Assembly (NCBI GenBank): GCA_015832175.1
Contig: WJXW01000006.1
Coordinates: forward strand, 930,001-994,000
DNA from: Paraphaeosphaeria minitans
Taxonomy: Eukaryota; Ascomycota; Dothideomycetes; Pleosporales; Didymosphaeriaceae
Direction of reading: 5' to 3'
Length of the DNA: 64,000 bases
In this document: piece after piece, positions 10,970-23,170 of the stretch
Layout of the letters: every line of letters begins with the position of its first letter
Position numbering within the stretch: position 1 is the stretch's first letter
Position numbers and translations under genes: made by a program
The notes under the pieces: generated by a model
What the model saw: only the letters and a program-made list of their open reading frames with translations
What the model was told of the DNA's origin: nothing
Databases searched by the model: none

Positions 10970-13378
10970 CGTGACTAGCAATTGCCGTGATGTCCTGACC
11001 AAAAGCGTGCACAGCGAAGGTTAGTAGATTAGAATCTCAAAGAGCGGAGGCGCAGAGAACATCACCACCATGTATACCAGTGATTCCTTATAACAACATC
11101 CAGGGACATTTGCCACCAAGAGGCTAACTGCCGGGAGTGCCAACACTTGGTCACTGAGTTTCTTGAGATATGGGGTTAATCTAAGTCATCTAATGATTGG
11201 GCGCATCCGATATGAACTCCGTTTCCTCACATGGTAGCTCTGGGATCCCTGACTTCTAGATTGTCTAGCCGTTGTTCCACAACATAGCTCTGCCACGCGC
11301 TCATATCAAATTGCCGTAGCATGGTCATCTCGATATCCGGATATCCGGATGGGCTGCAGTCCATACAAAAGATACGAAAGCGATCCCGTGACTTTGGTCC
11401 AAGCAACGGGTATTCCACGCATGGTTGCAAAGAAGCTTGGCAAAGCGAATCGGGCTGCGGGCATCCATGTGGAGAAGGCATTCTGCGTGGGAGGGCTGCT
11501 GAAAAGGTGTGCAGCGACGGTTCTGACCATGCAGTCTTACCCTTGGGCACCGCTGCAAGAATAAGATGGAACACTCAATAGCCACGAGCAACTACGTCAG
11601 ACGGCAGAGGGTTGAGTGCAGCGACATCGGTATAGGGTGGTGGTCGATCGACAGTGCAGCTGTGGCTTTCAGTGAATCACTGGAAACCCCCTTTCTTTCA
11701 AGTGGTGAACAGGGCCAAGGTAGCCAGCGTTTCTCACGTGGAACGATATATTTCCGATCGTTCGAAACTTCTTCCGTCGATTTAGCCTTGAGGAGCCTCC
11801 TTCTTGATATGGGTAGATCCTTCGCAGGATACCGTGGATGTACAGTCCATTCTTGAGCTTCAGCACATCTGAATCATCGCTCAGGTGCCGTGTCACCGAT
11901 GATGCACGCATTGACCATACCTGCGTAAATGACTGGTAAGAGCTTCGAGGCAAATGTGGATAACGCACAAGTCTCTTTGCAAAGTGGAATCCCTTTGATT
12001 GTGAAACCGAAAAATCATCTCCATTACTGTGCGAAGTCGCTCTGAGTATTTCGCCGATCAGCGCCATGTATGAGGTCAAAGCAAAGTTGCATGTGGGGTG
12101 CAGACAGACGACCGTCTACATACCTACCTATGGAGCAGGCGCCCTTCGCGAACCCTGCACCTGCTCCCTACCAATCCCTACTCCTCCCCAACCCACCTTC
12201 ATCACCCACCTCAGCACCTTCCAGCCCAACAGCCCGCGAAACAGATACATAGAACTCACCGAAAAGGCTTCCGTTTATCCACGTAGATGTCCCATCTGGA
12301 ACTTTTCACTCCACCCATGCGTCGCCAATCCTAGATCCACAGGCCTTGTTTAGCCGGCCTCTCACAGGCGTGGCGCAATAACTCCCGAGTGGGTCTGGTG
12401 CGTGCAGTCTGCGGGTGCGGAACTGTCGGTAAGATTTGCGAGAGGTGGTATTGACGGCGGGCAGGGTATGATGCGTGCGGCTGAAGGTGGTGAAAGGGTG
12501 CTGAGAAGGATGCCAAATGCCGGTTAGGCATCTGGACTGGATTGCTGAGGAATACGTAGGTGAGATAATGAGCTGGGTGTGGAGGCTCAGGTGGTGCTTG
12601 CGTCTGAAACTTTGTTGGGAGGTGCTTGCGGATCTGGAAGAATCCGCGTGCGCGAGGCCTGGCTGATGCTTTCAGTCGTGAGGGCAAGCTGGAGACCTGC
12701 GCCGCAGTGCTCGATGCGAAACCTAAAGCTGTACGTGCCGCATACTATCTTTCATGGACAGGTATGTGTACCTTTTGGTTATCTGCTCCCTGCTTCATTC
12801 ATCGAACTGTGAGCAATGGTCGACCTTCCACACGACAGTAAGTCTGGGCTTTCGTTCAATGTCTAGGTACGATTTCTAATTAACCCTATTCGCGATACTG
12901 CTTATTCCACTGGAGATGGCGCATGGTAAACGTTTCCTAACGACACGGAGCGATTTGACACTGCCAGGTTCTGGGATTTTAATCTTGCACGAGGGCTAGG
13001 TTTGACTTCTAGTCACAACACACAACAGCCTATTGTAACTCAACTTAGGCTTGATGATAATCAATTCCTTCCACCGGTCCCCTTAGACTCTTGGTTCATC
13101 TGGACGCACATCCGTACGTAGGAGGCGAGCCGAGGGACTACTGACTCTGTCATGGCTGGCTTTTTGTTGCTCAACGGCAGCACTTGCACGATGGAGCAAC
13201 AAGAAACACGAAAATAAAGCTGAGAATATGTTTTTGTGAAGCTTCTAGGTCTATCAGTGGCTACAAGCAGCTCTCAAACCGATGGCACCCGAAGCATACA
13301 TGCTATGCGCGACTACACATCTTCAGCAACCCTCTTTCGTCTGATCGAACCCGGTCACCTCTCTATTTCCCTTTCCCT
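10970..13378. other. Long intergenic region (2.4 kb)
   Basis: No supportable gene. Minus-strand frames at 11227-11574 and 11669-12079 have no recognisable domain. A doubled ATATCCGG lies at 11333-11348 and a CCTA-type motif at 12121-12130. The right end is the 3' flank of the P-ATPase gene. Confidence 0.4.
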
Positions 13379-16300
13379 CTACCAGGCCAACCTAGCAAGC
13401 AGCCATTGCGGGTACGTCCGAATCGCCCACTTCCTTGCCTCGTCCAACATAAGCAGCCCAATACCAAACGCCACTGGGAAGAACCAATACTCGACTGGAA
13501 TCGTCGTCGTATCAATAGCCTCCTGCACACTGGGTGGGTAGCAGAAGATAAACACCACCACAATCGCAAAGACCATGGCAGGGAACAGCAGCAGATTCTG
13601 CGTGTTCTTGTTGAACACCGGCGGCTGCTGGAAGATGCTGAGCCGGCGTGTGCGGGTAGCGAGAAGATTGAACAACTGCATCACCACCAGCGTGACGAAG
13701 TAGATACTCGAAGCCTCGTTGGCTGTCTGGTTGATGTAGTCGGTGTCGTACTGCGGATTGTACTCGCCGAACTTGAGCCACATGGCGGTAAACGGCACGC
13801 CCTTGCGCTCCATGTACCAGAAGGCCATGGTGAAGGAGAGGAAGCATTCGAGAAGGCCGACGATGAAGTATGCGTGGAAGATGAGGCGCGTGTTGACGAG
13901 GCGGTCTTTCTTGGGGCTGCGGGGCGGGCGCAGCATCAGGTCGGATTCGGGCTTCTCGTAGGCGAGGGTGATGGCGGCTGCGCAGTCGGTGAAGCAGCAG
14001 ATGACGATCTGGGGCGGGGTTAGATACATGCAGAGTGGGTTGCCGGGGAGGGGGGGAGATGGAGATTTACCATTAGAAAGGACGAGAGAATCTGAGGGAT
14101 ACCAAAAGCGACGTTTGTGACAACGGGCCAAAGCTCACTGAAGGATCCAGCAGGCAGAAGGTACAAAATTGTCTTCTTCAAATTGTCGTAGACAAGACGA
14201 CCGTACTCGACGGCGGCCACAATGGCGGCGAACGAGTCCAGAAGAACCATGTCAGCGGCCTCGATAGCGATGTCGCTGCCGCTGCCCATGGCGATACCGA
14301 TATCCGCAGCTTTAAGCGAAGGAGCGTCGTTGACACCATCACCAGTCATACCGACGATATTCTCTCGGTGCTGGAATTCCTTGACGATACGGAGCTTCTG
14401 CTCTGGGGTAGTTCGCGCGAATACAATCTCCTCATAGTCGCACAGCTGGTCCCATTGGTTCTCGTTGAGGGTCATTAGCTCGGGGCCGCTCAACACCATG
14501 GCTCGGCGCGAGAAGACGCTTTTTTCCTCCCTGCTCAAAGCCGAGATGTCATCGACCAACGAAGAGTCAGAGATGATACCACACTCCTCAGCGATAGCTT
14601 GAGCAGTGAGCTTGAAATCACCAGTGACCATGAAGATACGGATGGATGCGTTCCGGAGGATATTGACGACGGAAGTGATCTCATCACGCGGCGGATCGAA
14701 GATACCGAGCAAGCCTACGAAAGTCAAGCCTTCACGAGCTGCGGCTAACACCTCTTTCTCAGGGCTGGATGAGAATGGAGCCACGGTATTTTTGCGAGCG
14801 AGAAGGATAACACGCTTTCCTTGTCGGGACAAGTCGTCCTTGATCCTCTCGATGCGTCGGCTCTGGGCCTCGGTCAAGGGCAGAACCTCGCCTTGGTCCC
14901 CGACGATCGAATTGCAGTAGGGTAGAATGATGTCCGGGGCTCCCTTGATCATGAGTGTACTGAGGGAATGTTAGCGACCCGACTCGAGTGAAGCTCTTCC
15001 TGATATTCGATGCTTACCATTGCTTGTTGGCTGCGTCCTGAGATGCCGGCGCCATCAATCGCACCATGAATTTGTTCTTGCTGTTGAAAGCAATCTCGAA
15101 AACCTTCTTGTATGCCTGGCGAAGTTCGGCTACAGACCCGAGGCCCTCTGACAGGCGCAAGATCGCCTGATCAGTTGCATCGCCGTTGATCTTTCGGTCG
15201 CTGATGGGCAGATGCATGGTCGCAGCATCGAATTCACCGGCGTTGCAAAGACCGGACAGTATGTAAAGGTCTTCCATGACGTCTTGACGCTTCTTGCTAA
15301 GCGCAGCGATGTTGTTTTCGGATCGGATGACTGCCATGAGATCGCGGGCGGCTTCAGGAGTGTATTCGTCGCCTCCAGCGTAGATGTCCGTAACGACCAT
15401 AGAGTTCTGTCTGATGTTGGTTGCAAGTCTTGATATGTTGTTACGATGTGACATACCTTGGTCAGAGTACCAGTCTTGTCTGAGCAGATGACCGACACAG
15501 CGCCCAGAGTCTCCACAGTCTTCAGCGACTTGCAAAGGATCTTGTTTTTCCTCATCATGTTCGCGACGATCGTCAAGCTAGTCGTGAGCGCAATGGGTAA
15601 ACCTTCGGGGATGAAGGCTACTGCGCACGAGACGCAGTCAACGATGAGAAGAGGAACATCGATCCAGTTAGGGTAGTCTTTCCGAAGCCAGGCAGCCCAT
15701 AGGATGACAATGAGGATGACAACACAGGTGATGAAAACACAAATGATAAGAACAAATCGAAGGATCTCCTTCTGTAACGGGGTCATACCAGTCTTCGGCT
15801 CGCTGGTGAGCTTTGCAATACGACCGAAGATAGTGCTGTCACCGGTAGCGACGCAAATTCCAATGCAGCTCCCTGATATACAGTGAGTACCTTGCATACC
15901 AATGTTGTGTGTCTCAAGGTAGTTGTCTTCGGTCGCTTCGGTGGTCGCAGGGCAAGGCTCGGATTCACCTGACACCTATCAGTTAAGATTGACATACAAT
16001 GTTAAAGTCTGAGCGCACCTGTCAAGATTGCACGATCGAACATAGCATCGCTGGACACTTCAACAAAACGAACATCGGCAGGCAGCTTGTTGCCCTGCTT
16101 GACGATCACTATGTCGCCAGGAACTAGGTCAATTGCCGAGATGCTCTCATGAGATCCATTGCGAACGACGATACACTGGTCCGGGAGCATAGTTCCGATG
16201 GAAGCCATAACTCGCGCTGAACTCCAGTCCTATTGTGCACCGTCAGTGTTCCTGCCTATAGTTGCAGTTGTTGGATAAAATGCAGCAACTCACCTGCCAT

Positions 16301-17063
16301 GCATTGAACGCCGCCTGGAAGAAGAAGACGATGATCAAAACAATGGCAAGCGCAAGGTTAGCCTTAGCGGGCGGGTTTCCAAGCGGCTTCCATGCAATGA
16401 ACACCAGTATACCGGCAATCAGAAGTATCGATCCAAAACCACCAAATAAGTAGCCCATGATCTTTGCGAAGCGACGCGATGGAGGTTTTGTCATCTTGTT
16501 CTTGCCATGCTCAGTGAGGCGGTGCGCGACTTGCTCTGGAGAGAGACCTTGACCGAGTGTGACCGAAAGGCGGCGGAGAAGTTCGTCAATGGAGATAGTG
16601 TGCCATTCTAGGTCAACAAGCTCTGCGATGAGTTAGACAAATGCACTCTATGCAAAGAAGGCACAAACTTACCAACACCAGCGCGCTCCTTCGCCTTCTT
16701 CACAACCTCCTGTTTCTGGTCTCGGGCTTCGTCAACTTCGATAGAGCTGTGCGAGATTAGTTATACGATCTGACGCTGCTTGTAGATTGTCTGAGCACTC
16801 ACAGGGTGCGGTAGGTGATAGGCAGGGCAGTCTCCGGTTGCACTGTCCTCGTGCCACCACCCGCACTGTGAATCGAGAGACTTCCTGTGCTGGATGCACG
16901 AGACAAGCGTCTGTCATGACGATAGGCGTCGCGCTCGCGACCTACACGAACAGTTTCTTCATCGCCTTGGAACTGAATCCGGGTTGCCCTGCAGACTCAT
17001 GAACACAACGCACACACGCACGCTACCTCGAGTCACTCACGGCTTGATCTCTTCTTTGTCCAT
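13379..17063 (-). CDS. Type IIC (Na+/K+-ATPase-like) cation P-type ATPase
   Basis: Nine exons (17063-17041, 16988-16803, 16746-16673, 16622-16294, 16229-16019, 15968-15457, 15406-15018, 14959-14071, 14008-13379) give 1080 residues; all eight introns (50-64 nt) keep frame. Seen: an N-terminal cation-ATPase region (TISIDELLRRL), M1-M2 near 225-285, an actuator domain ending TGES, M4 with IPEGLP (Glu396), the phosphorylation motif DKTGTLT (Asp438), the hinge TGDGVNDAP (Asp near 782), M6 with FTDCAAAITLAYE (Asp879), and four further C-terminal membrane segments. This layout matches Na+/K+- and H+/K+-ATPase alpha subunits rather than ENA or PMR1 pumps. Family knowledge: the subgroup pumps monovalent cations across the plasma membrane. 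No beta subunit is visible here. Some M5/M6 ion-site residues differ from animal pumps, so the transported ion is uncertain. Confidence 0.93.
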
Positions 17064-18821
17064 TGTGGGAAATTTGAGCGCCTTCAAGAGACGGAGAACT
17101 GTCTATTTGAGTGGATGGGCGCGTGCCGGAGGGGAGACAGTAAGGAGGGTGCGGCAGAAGAGGCGAAAAAAAGAGAAGGTAGAAATGTAGGAGAGTGTCG
17201 AGTTTTGGATGTCTGTATTTATGTCATGTATATCACTCAGCGAAAAGAAAGCTGCGCATGCTCAGAACATTCACGGCGCAACCTTTGCCCATGTAGACCC
17301 TTTCTAGCCCTGCGTGACGACAGTCCGGTACCCACGTGCAGCGCGTTCGCATTTCCAGGTTACAGCGCTGCTATGACCGCACCAACCACCATCTCATACC
17401 GCACGTAACGGAAACCGCGGGAAGCGGTGACACAGAAAGTCACCAGAATCCTTGACATGGCTACGGTGGAAGCGAACAGAGCTGCAAGCAGGCTGTGTTG
17501 TTTGCCGTGCGCGGTAACAAAGCGATTCGACGAAAAATCGCTCAAGCTACGACCCTCAGCGCCATCAAAAGTCTCTTCTTTGAAAGAACAAGCGCACAGC
17601 ATGTGAGATGCAATTTCCGCTCCCAAAGCGACAGACGATGTACTGACGAAGTCGGTTTGCTTAGGCTGTTGGTGGTTAGCATGCGCGAATTTTGAGCTCA
17701 CCCACACAGCCATTGCGTCTTGATGCAGCGCATCAGCGCTTTAAACCAATCACAACACGTTCCATTCAACCTCACATTGCGGATGGATCCCCGCAGCCAG
17801 CAGATAATCGCGTTTCGACTGCCCGCCTCGCGCTGTAAGCTTCCCATCATCACGCCCCCAACGTAGGAAGCAGCTGGATGCGGTATGCAGAACTGCAGAA
17901 CTGCAGAATTGAAAAACGAGCTGCAGCGCATCCCGCGTAGACCCTGATATACACACTCAAGACATCTGTGTGCCAAGGGGGTACCCGCATGGGAAGCGTG
18001 GATGCATTGACGATTTCTGCTCGCTAGTTCCATTTAGCGGCAAGTTGACTCGGTTCTTGTGAGCTTAATGTGACAGCGACAATGCTGACCTGGACTGCTG
18101 GGTCGAGAGCCTAGAACACGTGGGTCCCACTGCGGACTCACTCCGATGGGGACGCCTGCTCGTAAATACCAGTATCAGATCAGCTGTAACCTGTTGAGCG
18201 GTGGAGTTGGAAACGCGCCGGGCCTTTGCAAGTCGATCTGTGGCGGAGCTTCGGAGGGCAGTAGCAAACATCGTTAGACGACGTGATGGCGGCCGCGGTT
18301 ACGACGAGGGTCAAAACATGATATACGGTAGGTAGGTAGGTAGGTAGGTAGGTAGGTACCTAGGTAGTGTGCGGCACTGAAGTAAACTCGAAAACTCGAA
18401 TAGGCGAGTGGGTGCCGTGACGCGCAGCGTCGCTCCTCTCTCCGCCAGCCGTAATAGTGCATATTGCGTCTGGTGCCTCCACCTCTGCTAGTGGAAAAGA
18501 AATTCTCATGTCTCCACTTCTGCCTGGCGGAAGTTCTGCTTGGGTCAGCGTCCTCTTGTTGGCTTTGGGGGGATATCTCAGGCACGTGCGAGGCGGTCAG
18601 GGACTGACTTCCGCGACGGCCTCCTATCCTCGCCAAAAGCAAGGCAATCCCGAAGCCTTGGGCATGTCTTGGAATATTTTACATTGATTTCGTGATCTCT
18701 TCGTTACCTTACGTCAAGTCAGAGCAGACGATCGAATCTACCCGACATACCATCCCGGCCGACCAGTACGGTCCGGTGCATTCCCAAGATGCTTCCAACG
18801 CCATCGCAATGTCTCGCTCGC
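17064..18821. other. Intergenic region with (GGTA)n repeat
   Basis: No supportable gene. The left part is the presumed ATPase promoter. A perfect eight-unit GGTA microsatellite lies at 18327-18358. The right end is the 3' flank of the DJ-1-like gene. Confidence 0.4.
18327..18358. repeat. (GGTA)8 microsatellite
   Basis: Eight perfect tandem GGTA units, followed by CCTAGGTAG, which makes a local palindrome. It is the longest of many AGGTAGGT/ACCTACCT tracts in the intergenic parts of this window. It is not the TTAGGG telomere repeat. Confidence 0.95.
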
Positions 18822-19850
18822 TCAAACGTCAATCGCATCGACTGTAACGCCCTTGACCCAGGAATACTGCATAACACGAGCGACCTCCAGGGCCGAGTCG
18901 TGGGAAACCAAAGAACCCACCAGATACAAGCTGGCATCCAAGCCGGCAGTGACGCCGCCGGTGGTGATGATACGCATGCCGCCGAGCGGCAGTTTGGCAC
19001 GCCGGGCGATGGACTCGCGGCGGCGTGACTCCTGCCAGGCGTTGCTGCCTTTGCGTGCAATCGACTTCCTTCGGCCACTCTGTGTGTCATCGCCGTCGCC
19101 TCCGCGGACCTTCCGGATGATGTACGGATTGTCATCAGGGCTGTATAACATCAGAGAACAGCACAGTATGGCTCGACGGAACACTCACTTTTCGCCCAGA
19201 TCGAATCGAGCGTTGTTGACCACGTAACGCTCCTCCATAACGTCGGTGCGCATAGAGAGATCGCGGCTCGAAGCTTCCTGGCAAGCCTGCTCAAGGCGGG
19301 TATAGTAGTCAGGGTGCGTGGTGGCAGCAAGACCCTCGAGCATGCCCTGCTGCGCGAGGAGAAGCGTGCCAATGTCGACCGCCAGAATGGTGCGCTCTTT
19401 GGCGGGTGTTTTCTCCTGAAGCTCGACGTACTTGGAGAGAAGACCAAGAGGCTCGGACTTGTTCTTGAGCACGTCGAAGACACCCTCGCCACCGGGAACA
19501 ATGATGACATCGAAGTCCTCAAGCTCGTCGTTGGCGTCCTCGTAGTCCATGTCGGCCTTGATGGTGAGGCCCTGAACGGAAGTCATGGCAGCTGCGCTTC
19601 CCGCGAACTGCACCTTGAACGCCTTGCTCGCTGTCGGAGCTTGTCAGCAGCGAAGTAGGGTGTTGGAAAGTCCAATTGATATTCATTGAGACAGATACAG
19701 GAACATACACTTGTCTTTAGAGTTGTGAAGAGAGCGGCTGAGGACCTCAAGCGGGCCAGCTACATCGAGGGTGTTGTAACCGGGGTACAGGGCGAAGAGC
19801 ACCTGTACCGTCTCGACAGGCCCATCGTTGTTGTCGGCAATTGCACTCAT
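18822..19850 (-). CDS. DJ-1/PfpI family protein (nucleophile Cys replaced)
   Basis: Three exons (19850-19709, 19630-19189, 19140-18822) give 300 residues. Family signs: the opening strand VQVLFALYPGYNTLDVAGPLEVL, FDVIIVPGGEGVFD, the elbow strand ILAVDIGTLLLAQQGML, the ATTHPDY segment, and GGMRIITTGGVTAGLDASLYLV, as in DJ-1/PfpI proteins with a ThiJ-like core. The elbow normally reads AVCTG with a catalytic Cys; here Asp stands at residue 133 (AVDIG), so the classical nucleophile is absent. A charged insertion rich in Arg and Ser (about 205-240) separates the last two core parts. Intron 1 uses donor GTATGT; an overlapping GTGTAT would break frame. Role unknown: possibly a non-catalytic or divergent isomerase-like protein. 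Confidence 0.88.
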
Positions 19851-20289
19851 CTTGAATACTTAGAACTGGTGGTGGTTGAAGAGTTGCGAGAGATGAAAGT
19901 GAAGTGGAAGAAGTACACGTACGATCTCGTGTTAGGATGGGCAGATGGAGGGGCAGGAGCTCCTCATGCTCACGCCAGGGTCCGTGCGCCTTCCCCGGAT
20001 TCAGGCTGTGCGGGGTTGGGACCCACTCCAGCCACTAAGAGAGCTGCTCGTGACTACTGACCCACTGAATATACTGTGCGATGGCGTAGCCCCTCCTATC
20101 ATGCGTTCAGGCACCGCGAAAGGCAAGTCGGGCGGAATCTCCCTCGGAATGGCCCCTAACAGCCGTGATGCAAGTAGATACCTACCTACACTGCATTCCC
20201 GAAGTCACATTGTCCTGTACGAGATGATCAATTCAACATCACCCGCCCGCTGCTTCTCTTTTCATACCTACCTAACTCGCAAGATCCGC
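19851..20289. other. Intergenic region
   Basis: Presumed promoter of the DJ-1-like gene and 3' flank of the opsin-like gene. It holds two CCTACCTA motifs (about 20180-20189 and 20266-20275). No gene is seen. Confidence 0.4.
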
Positions 20290-21792
20290 TCAACGGTCTC
20301 CATACTCTACAGTGGTTTCCGATGTGACATATATCCCCTTTCCTTCGCTATCGCGACCAATTGTCGGCGTCTGAACGTACGGCGCTGCAAGCTTCTTTGA
20401 TGACGCACTGGCTCTAGCAGCACTTTGCGGTCCCCTCCACCGTCGGGCTTCGTCGTCGTTTACCCTGGGCGGCTGCACCTTCTTTTGCGAAGAGACATCG
20501 TCTTCGACAAATGTCATCTCGTATATGTCCTTTTTCATCTTCGGGCGCTGGATGCCTCTCTCAATGTTGTTGTATCCATCTGCTTTTTTCAAGCGGTCGT
20601 GGCTTTGCAGCCGAGAGCTGATCCGACCGGGGAGGTACCGCGCGAAGAACGATTTGAGAGCTGGCATAGACGGGCAAACAACGCCACATTGACTTCCACG
20701 AAGCACCATTGTAATTTCTCTACAGCTGCCCAGGTGTAGTCAGGAGACGCCATGAGAGGCTTGGGCAGCAATGTCCGCTTCAGGGCGACCGCGCAAACAC
20801 TGGCGTTTTATCAGTGAAGTGTCACATCACCGAGAAGGTGCAAGGCCCACAATATACCAATCGCAAACATAAGGCAAACAGAGACCTTTTTGGAGGTTCG
20901 ACGTCTGAAGCGGGATGACAATGGGAATAGGAAGGGCGAGCTCGAAGACATCGATGATGATATTGAGGACCGAAAGTGTCTGCATAGGATTAGCCGACTG
21001 CTTGCGCCAGTTCAACTCGTACTCGCCATGTACTTAGTTAGCTGATCCAAGCACTTCGCCGTAGTTGTGAGAGACAGATTCCATGAGGCTGCGATTGGTC
21101 TGCATCCGAAGAGAGACATTAGGTTGTAGATGATCGCATAAGAGATCACGATGGCGAGTAGGATCCACACCAAAACCCTGAACCTGAAGTACGGATGCCA
21201 AGTCAGTGTGGGTTAAGACAGGATACTATATGTCAAGTGAGAAGTCTTTCCATTTGCAAGGAAGACGCATGCACCTTGTACCCCAGGGTTTACTCACCAT
21301 CTTACGGTCGACAATCGAAGGTAGAGAAAGAGGATAGAGATCTTCGAGAATGCGAGACTAAGTGAGTAGACCATGGTGCCCGCCAAGGTATACACCTGGA
21401 AAGGAACCATGTAGCCCGTCATCGGGATGTCCCAAAAGTGGTATCCATGCGCCACAGCCATATCTACACTCGTCAGTGGGAGAAAGTGGGAAGGAGGTCA
21501 ATTTCACTGACGTTTGAAGTCCATTCCAAGCAAGCCTAAGGAGAACACCATGGCGATAAGGACCATGTCTGCACTCGTCAGCTCGTCAATTCGCTCGTAA
21601 TCAGGGATACGCACAGTCATCTATCGCTAGGCCACTCTTTGTTACATGTATCCTCGTAAAGACCCGGAGAGCTACAGTAAGGGATGCAACTACAGTAACA
21701 GATATGGCCGTCGCTGCCAACTGGCAATGCAGGTTCGGTCGCTGATTTTCCCTGTACCTCTGCGTCCTATTCGGTGGGTCTGCTAGGTACAT
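20290..21792 (-). pseudogene. Opsin-like (SAT4/PTH11-type) integral membrane protein, frameshifted
   Basis: A seven-helix fungal integral membrane protein is recognisable in pieces: start near 21792; helix 1 with ATAISVTVVASLTVALRVFTR; then MVLIAMVFSLGLLGMD, HFWDIPMTGYMVPFQVY, FSKISILFLYLRLS, WILLAIVISYAIIYN, CRPIAASWN, LNIIIDVFELALPIPIV, a VCLMFAIGIF segment, MASPDYTWAAVE and MPALKSFFARYLPGR, then a polar tail. Introns join most pieces in frame (donors GTGCGT, GTCAGT, GTGAGT, GTGGGC; one probable GC-AG intron near 20985-21031). Two single-base frame breaks remain that no intron explains: one at the A5/T5 run 20887-20891 (one base too many) and one at 20676-20678 (one base too few). Either the gene is decaying or the assembly has homopolymer errors. 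Family role: G-protein-coupled-receptor-like surface proteins, mostly uncharacterised. Confidence 0.65.
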
Positions 21793-23170
21793 GATACCTG
21801 TATCTGAGTCAACGAACTGACGGGCAACCAGCGGCCGCGAAGGCCATTCCAACGAGCCGAACCTATTAGGCAACAGAAGACAGAGAACGCTCCAGAACAA
21901 GAGTCGCAAGAATCAAATAAAGAGAAATTATGCACCAATACCGTCGCGTTCGTACATATCCGCTCGTACACTGATATATACAGCCCAAAATCATGCGGTC
22001 AGGGGCACACGTCTCTCCTATACGCGCGAATTGGGAGATATTTTCAATTGTATGTTTATAACGGGGGTAGCCTTGCAACAGCCACCGTTGCCAAAGGATC
22101 GTTCTCACTTTAATCCTGCGCCCAGCGGCCAAGCGGCACTGCATCTAGCGGCGTACGTACCACCAAGGTGGGATCATCGAGATAACAATAGTTTTCAGCA
22201 AAAGGTGAACCAGAACCCGTCAATAATTCTGTTCCTGCGTACGTCAGTCAAATTACCGTGCTCAGTGCAGCGAATCAGGACTAAAGACAAGCAGAGCATC
22301 CGCCCATAAGACTGTGCCTCTCTTGCAGCCAGAGAACTCCGGTTCATTCGCCGACGTTAGTATGCCTTGGTGGGGGTTTCAACTCCACGCAAAAAGCAAT
22401 AAGAAAGCGAGTTCCACAACCCGAAAGGACTTGGCGGGCCAGAAGGCGGCGACCTTCACGTCGCGTCACACCTAACAATCTCATAATTATCACTAGTACC
22501 GCCTACCGAGGTTAAAGAATCTCTCGTACATAGTTCTTGCATGCGAGTAAATAAACATACAGCCCACTCGTACGAAGAAGCCACCATCCCACGCAGGCCT
22601 CGGTTCATCTTGGCCAAACGATTACCATAATCGCCCACGCACCCGGGGAAGCTAAGGCTTCACTCGGCTGTAGCGGCTGTAGCGGCAACGGGGAAGCGGG
22701 ACCAGTTTTCTTGCCCTTGACGGTGAAGATCCACACAGATAGGTACCTAGGCGGCTCAGTTCAGGCATCATGAGCAAGAGTCCCGGACGTCACACCACTG
22801 GCAGCTCGCGTAGCTCGAGCAGCCTCGCCAACCAGACCACTGGTGTCCCATAGGAGTTCTACCAAGGCAATATACCGAGACTGGGAGAGCATCCGCGCGC
22901 TGTAGCGTTTCAGTCGCTGCGGCACGGTATCAAAGCAAAGAAACCCAATAAGGTAGGGATGCACGGCCGTGATGTGATTGCAACACAACTTGCCTAGTAT
23001 AATCTTGCGAGCGCCAGGGAATATCTCCGTACTAGTCCACTTGAATCTACATCATACGAACCGCATCTTCCTCTTCCCATACTTTCCTTGGATTCTGACA
23101 ACACAGAATTCCTTCGGCCAATAGCGTGATCTCGCTGCATCAACAGATCGTCAATCATTCCATCCGGTTT
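21793..23170. other. Divergent intergenic region (1.4 kb)
   Basis: Upstream of both the opsin-like gene and the SDR gene. No gene-like frame is seen. A short direct repeat (TGTAGCGGC doubled) lies near 22668-22685. Confidence 0.4.

Noticed and set aside
12331..12687. Minus-strand open frame of 118 residues
   Set aside because: Low-complexity Pro/His-rich sequence with no conserved pattern.
18327..18358. Possible telomere-like repeat
   Set aside because: The unit is GGTA/TAGG, not TTAGGG, and normal genes lie on both sides.
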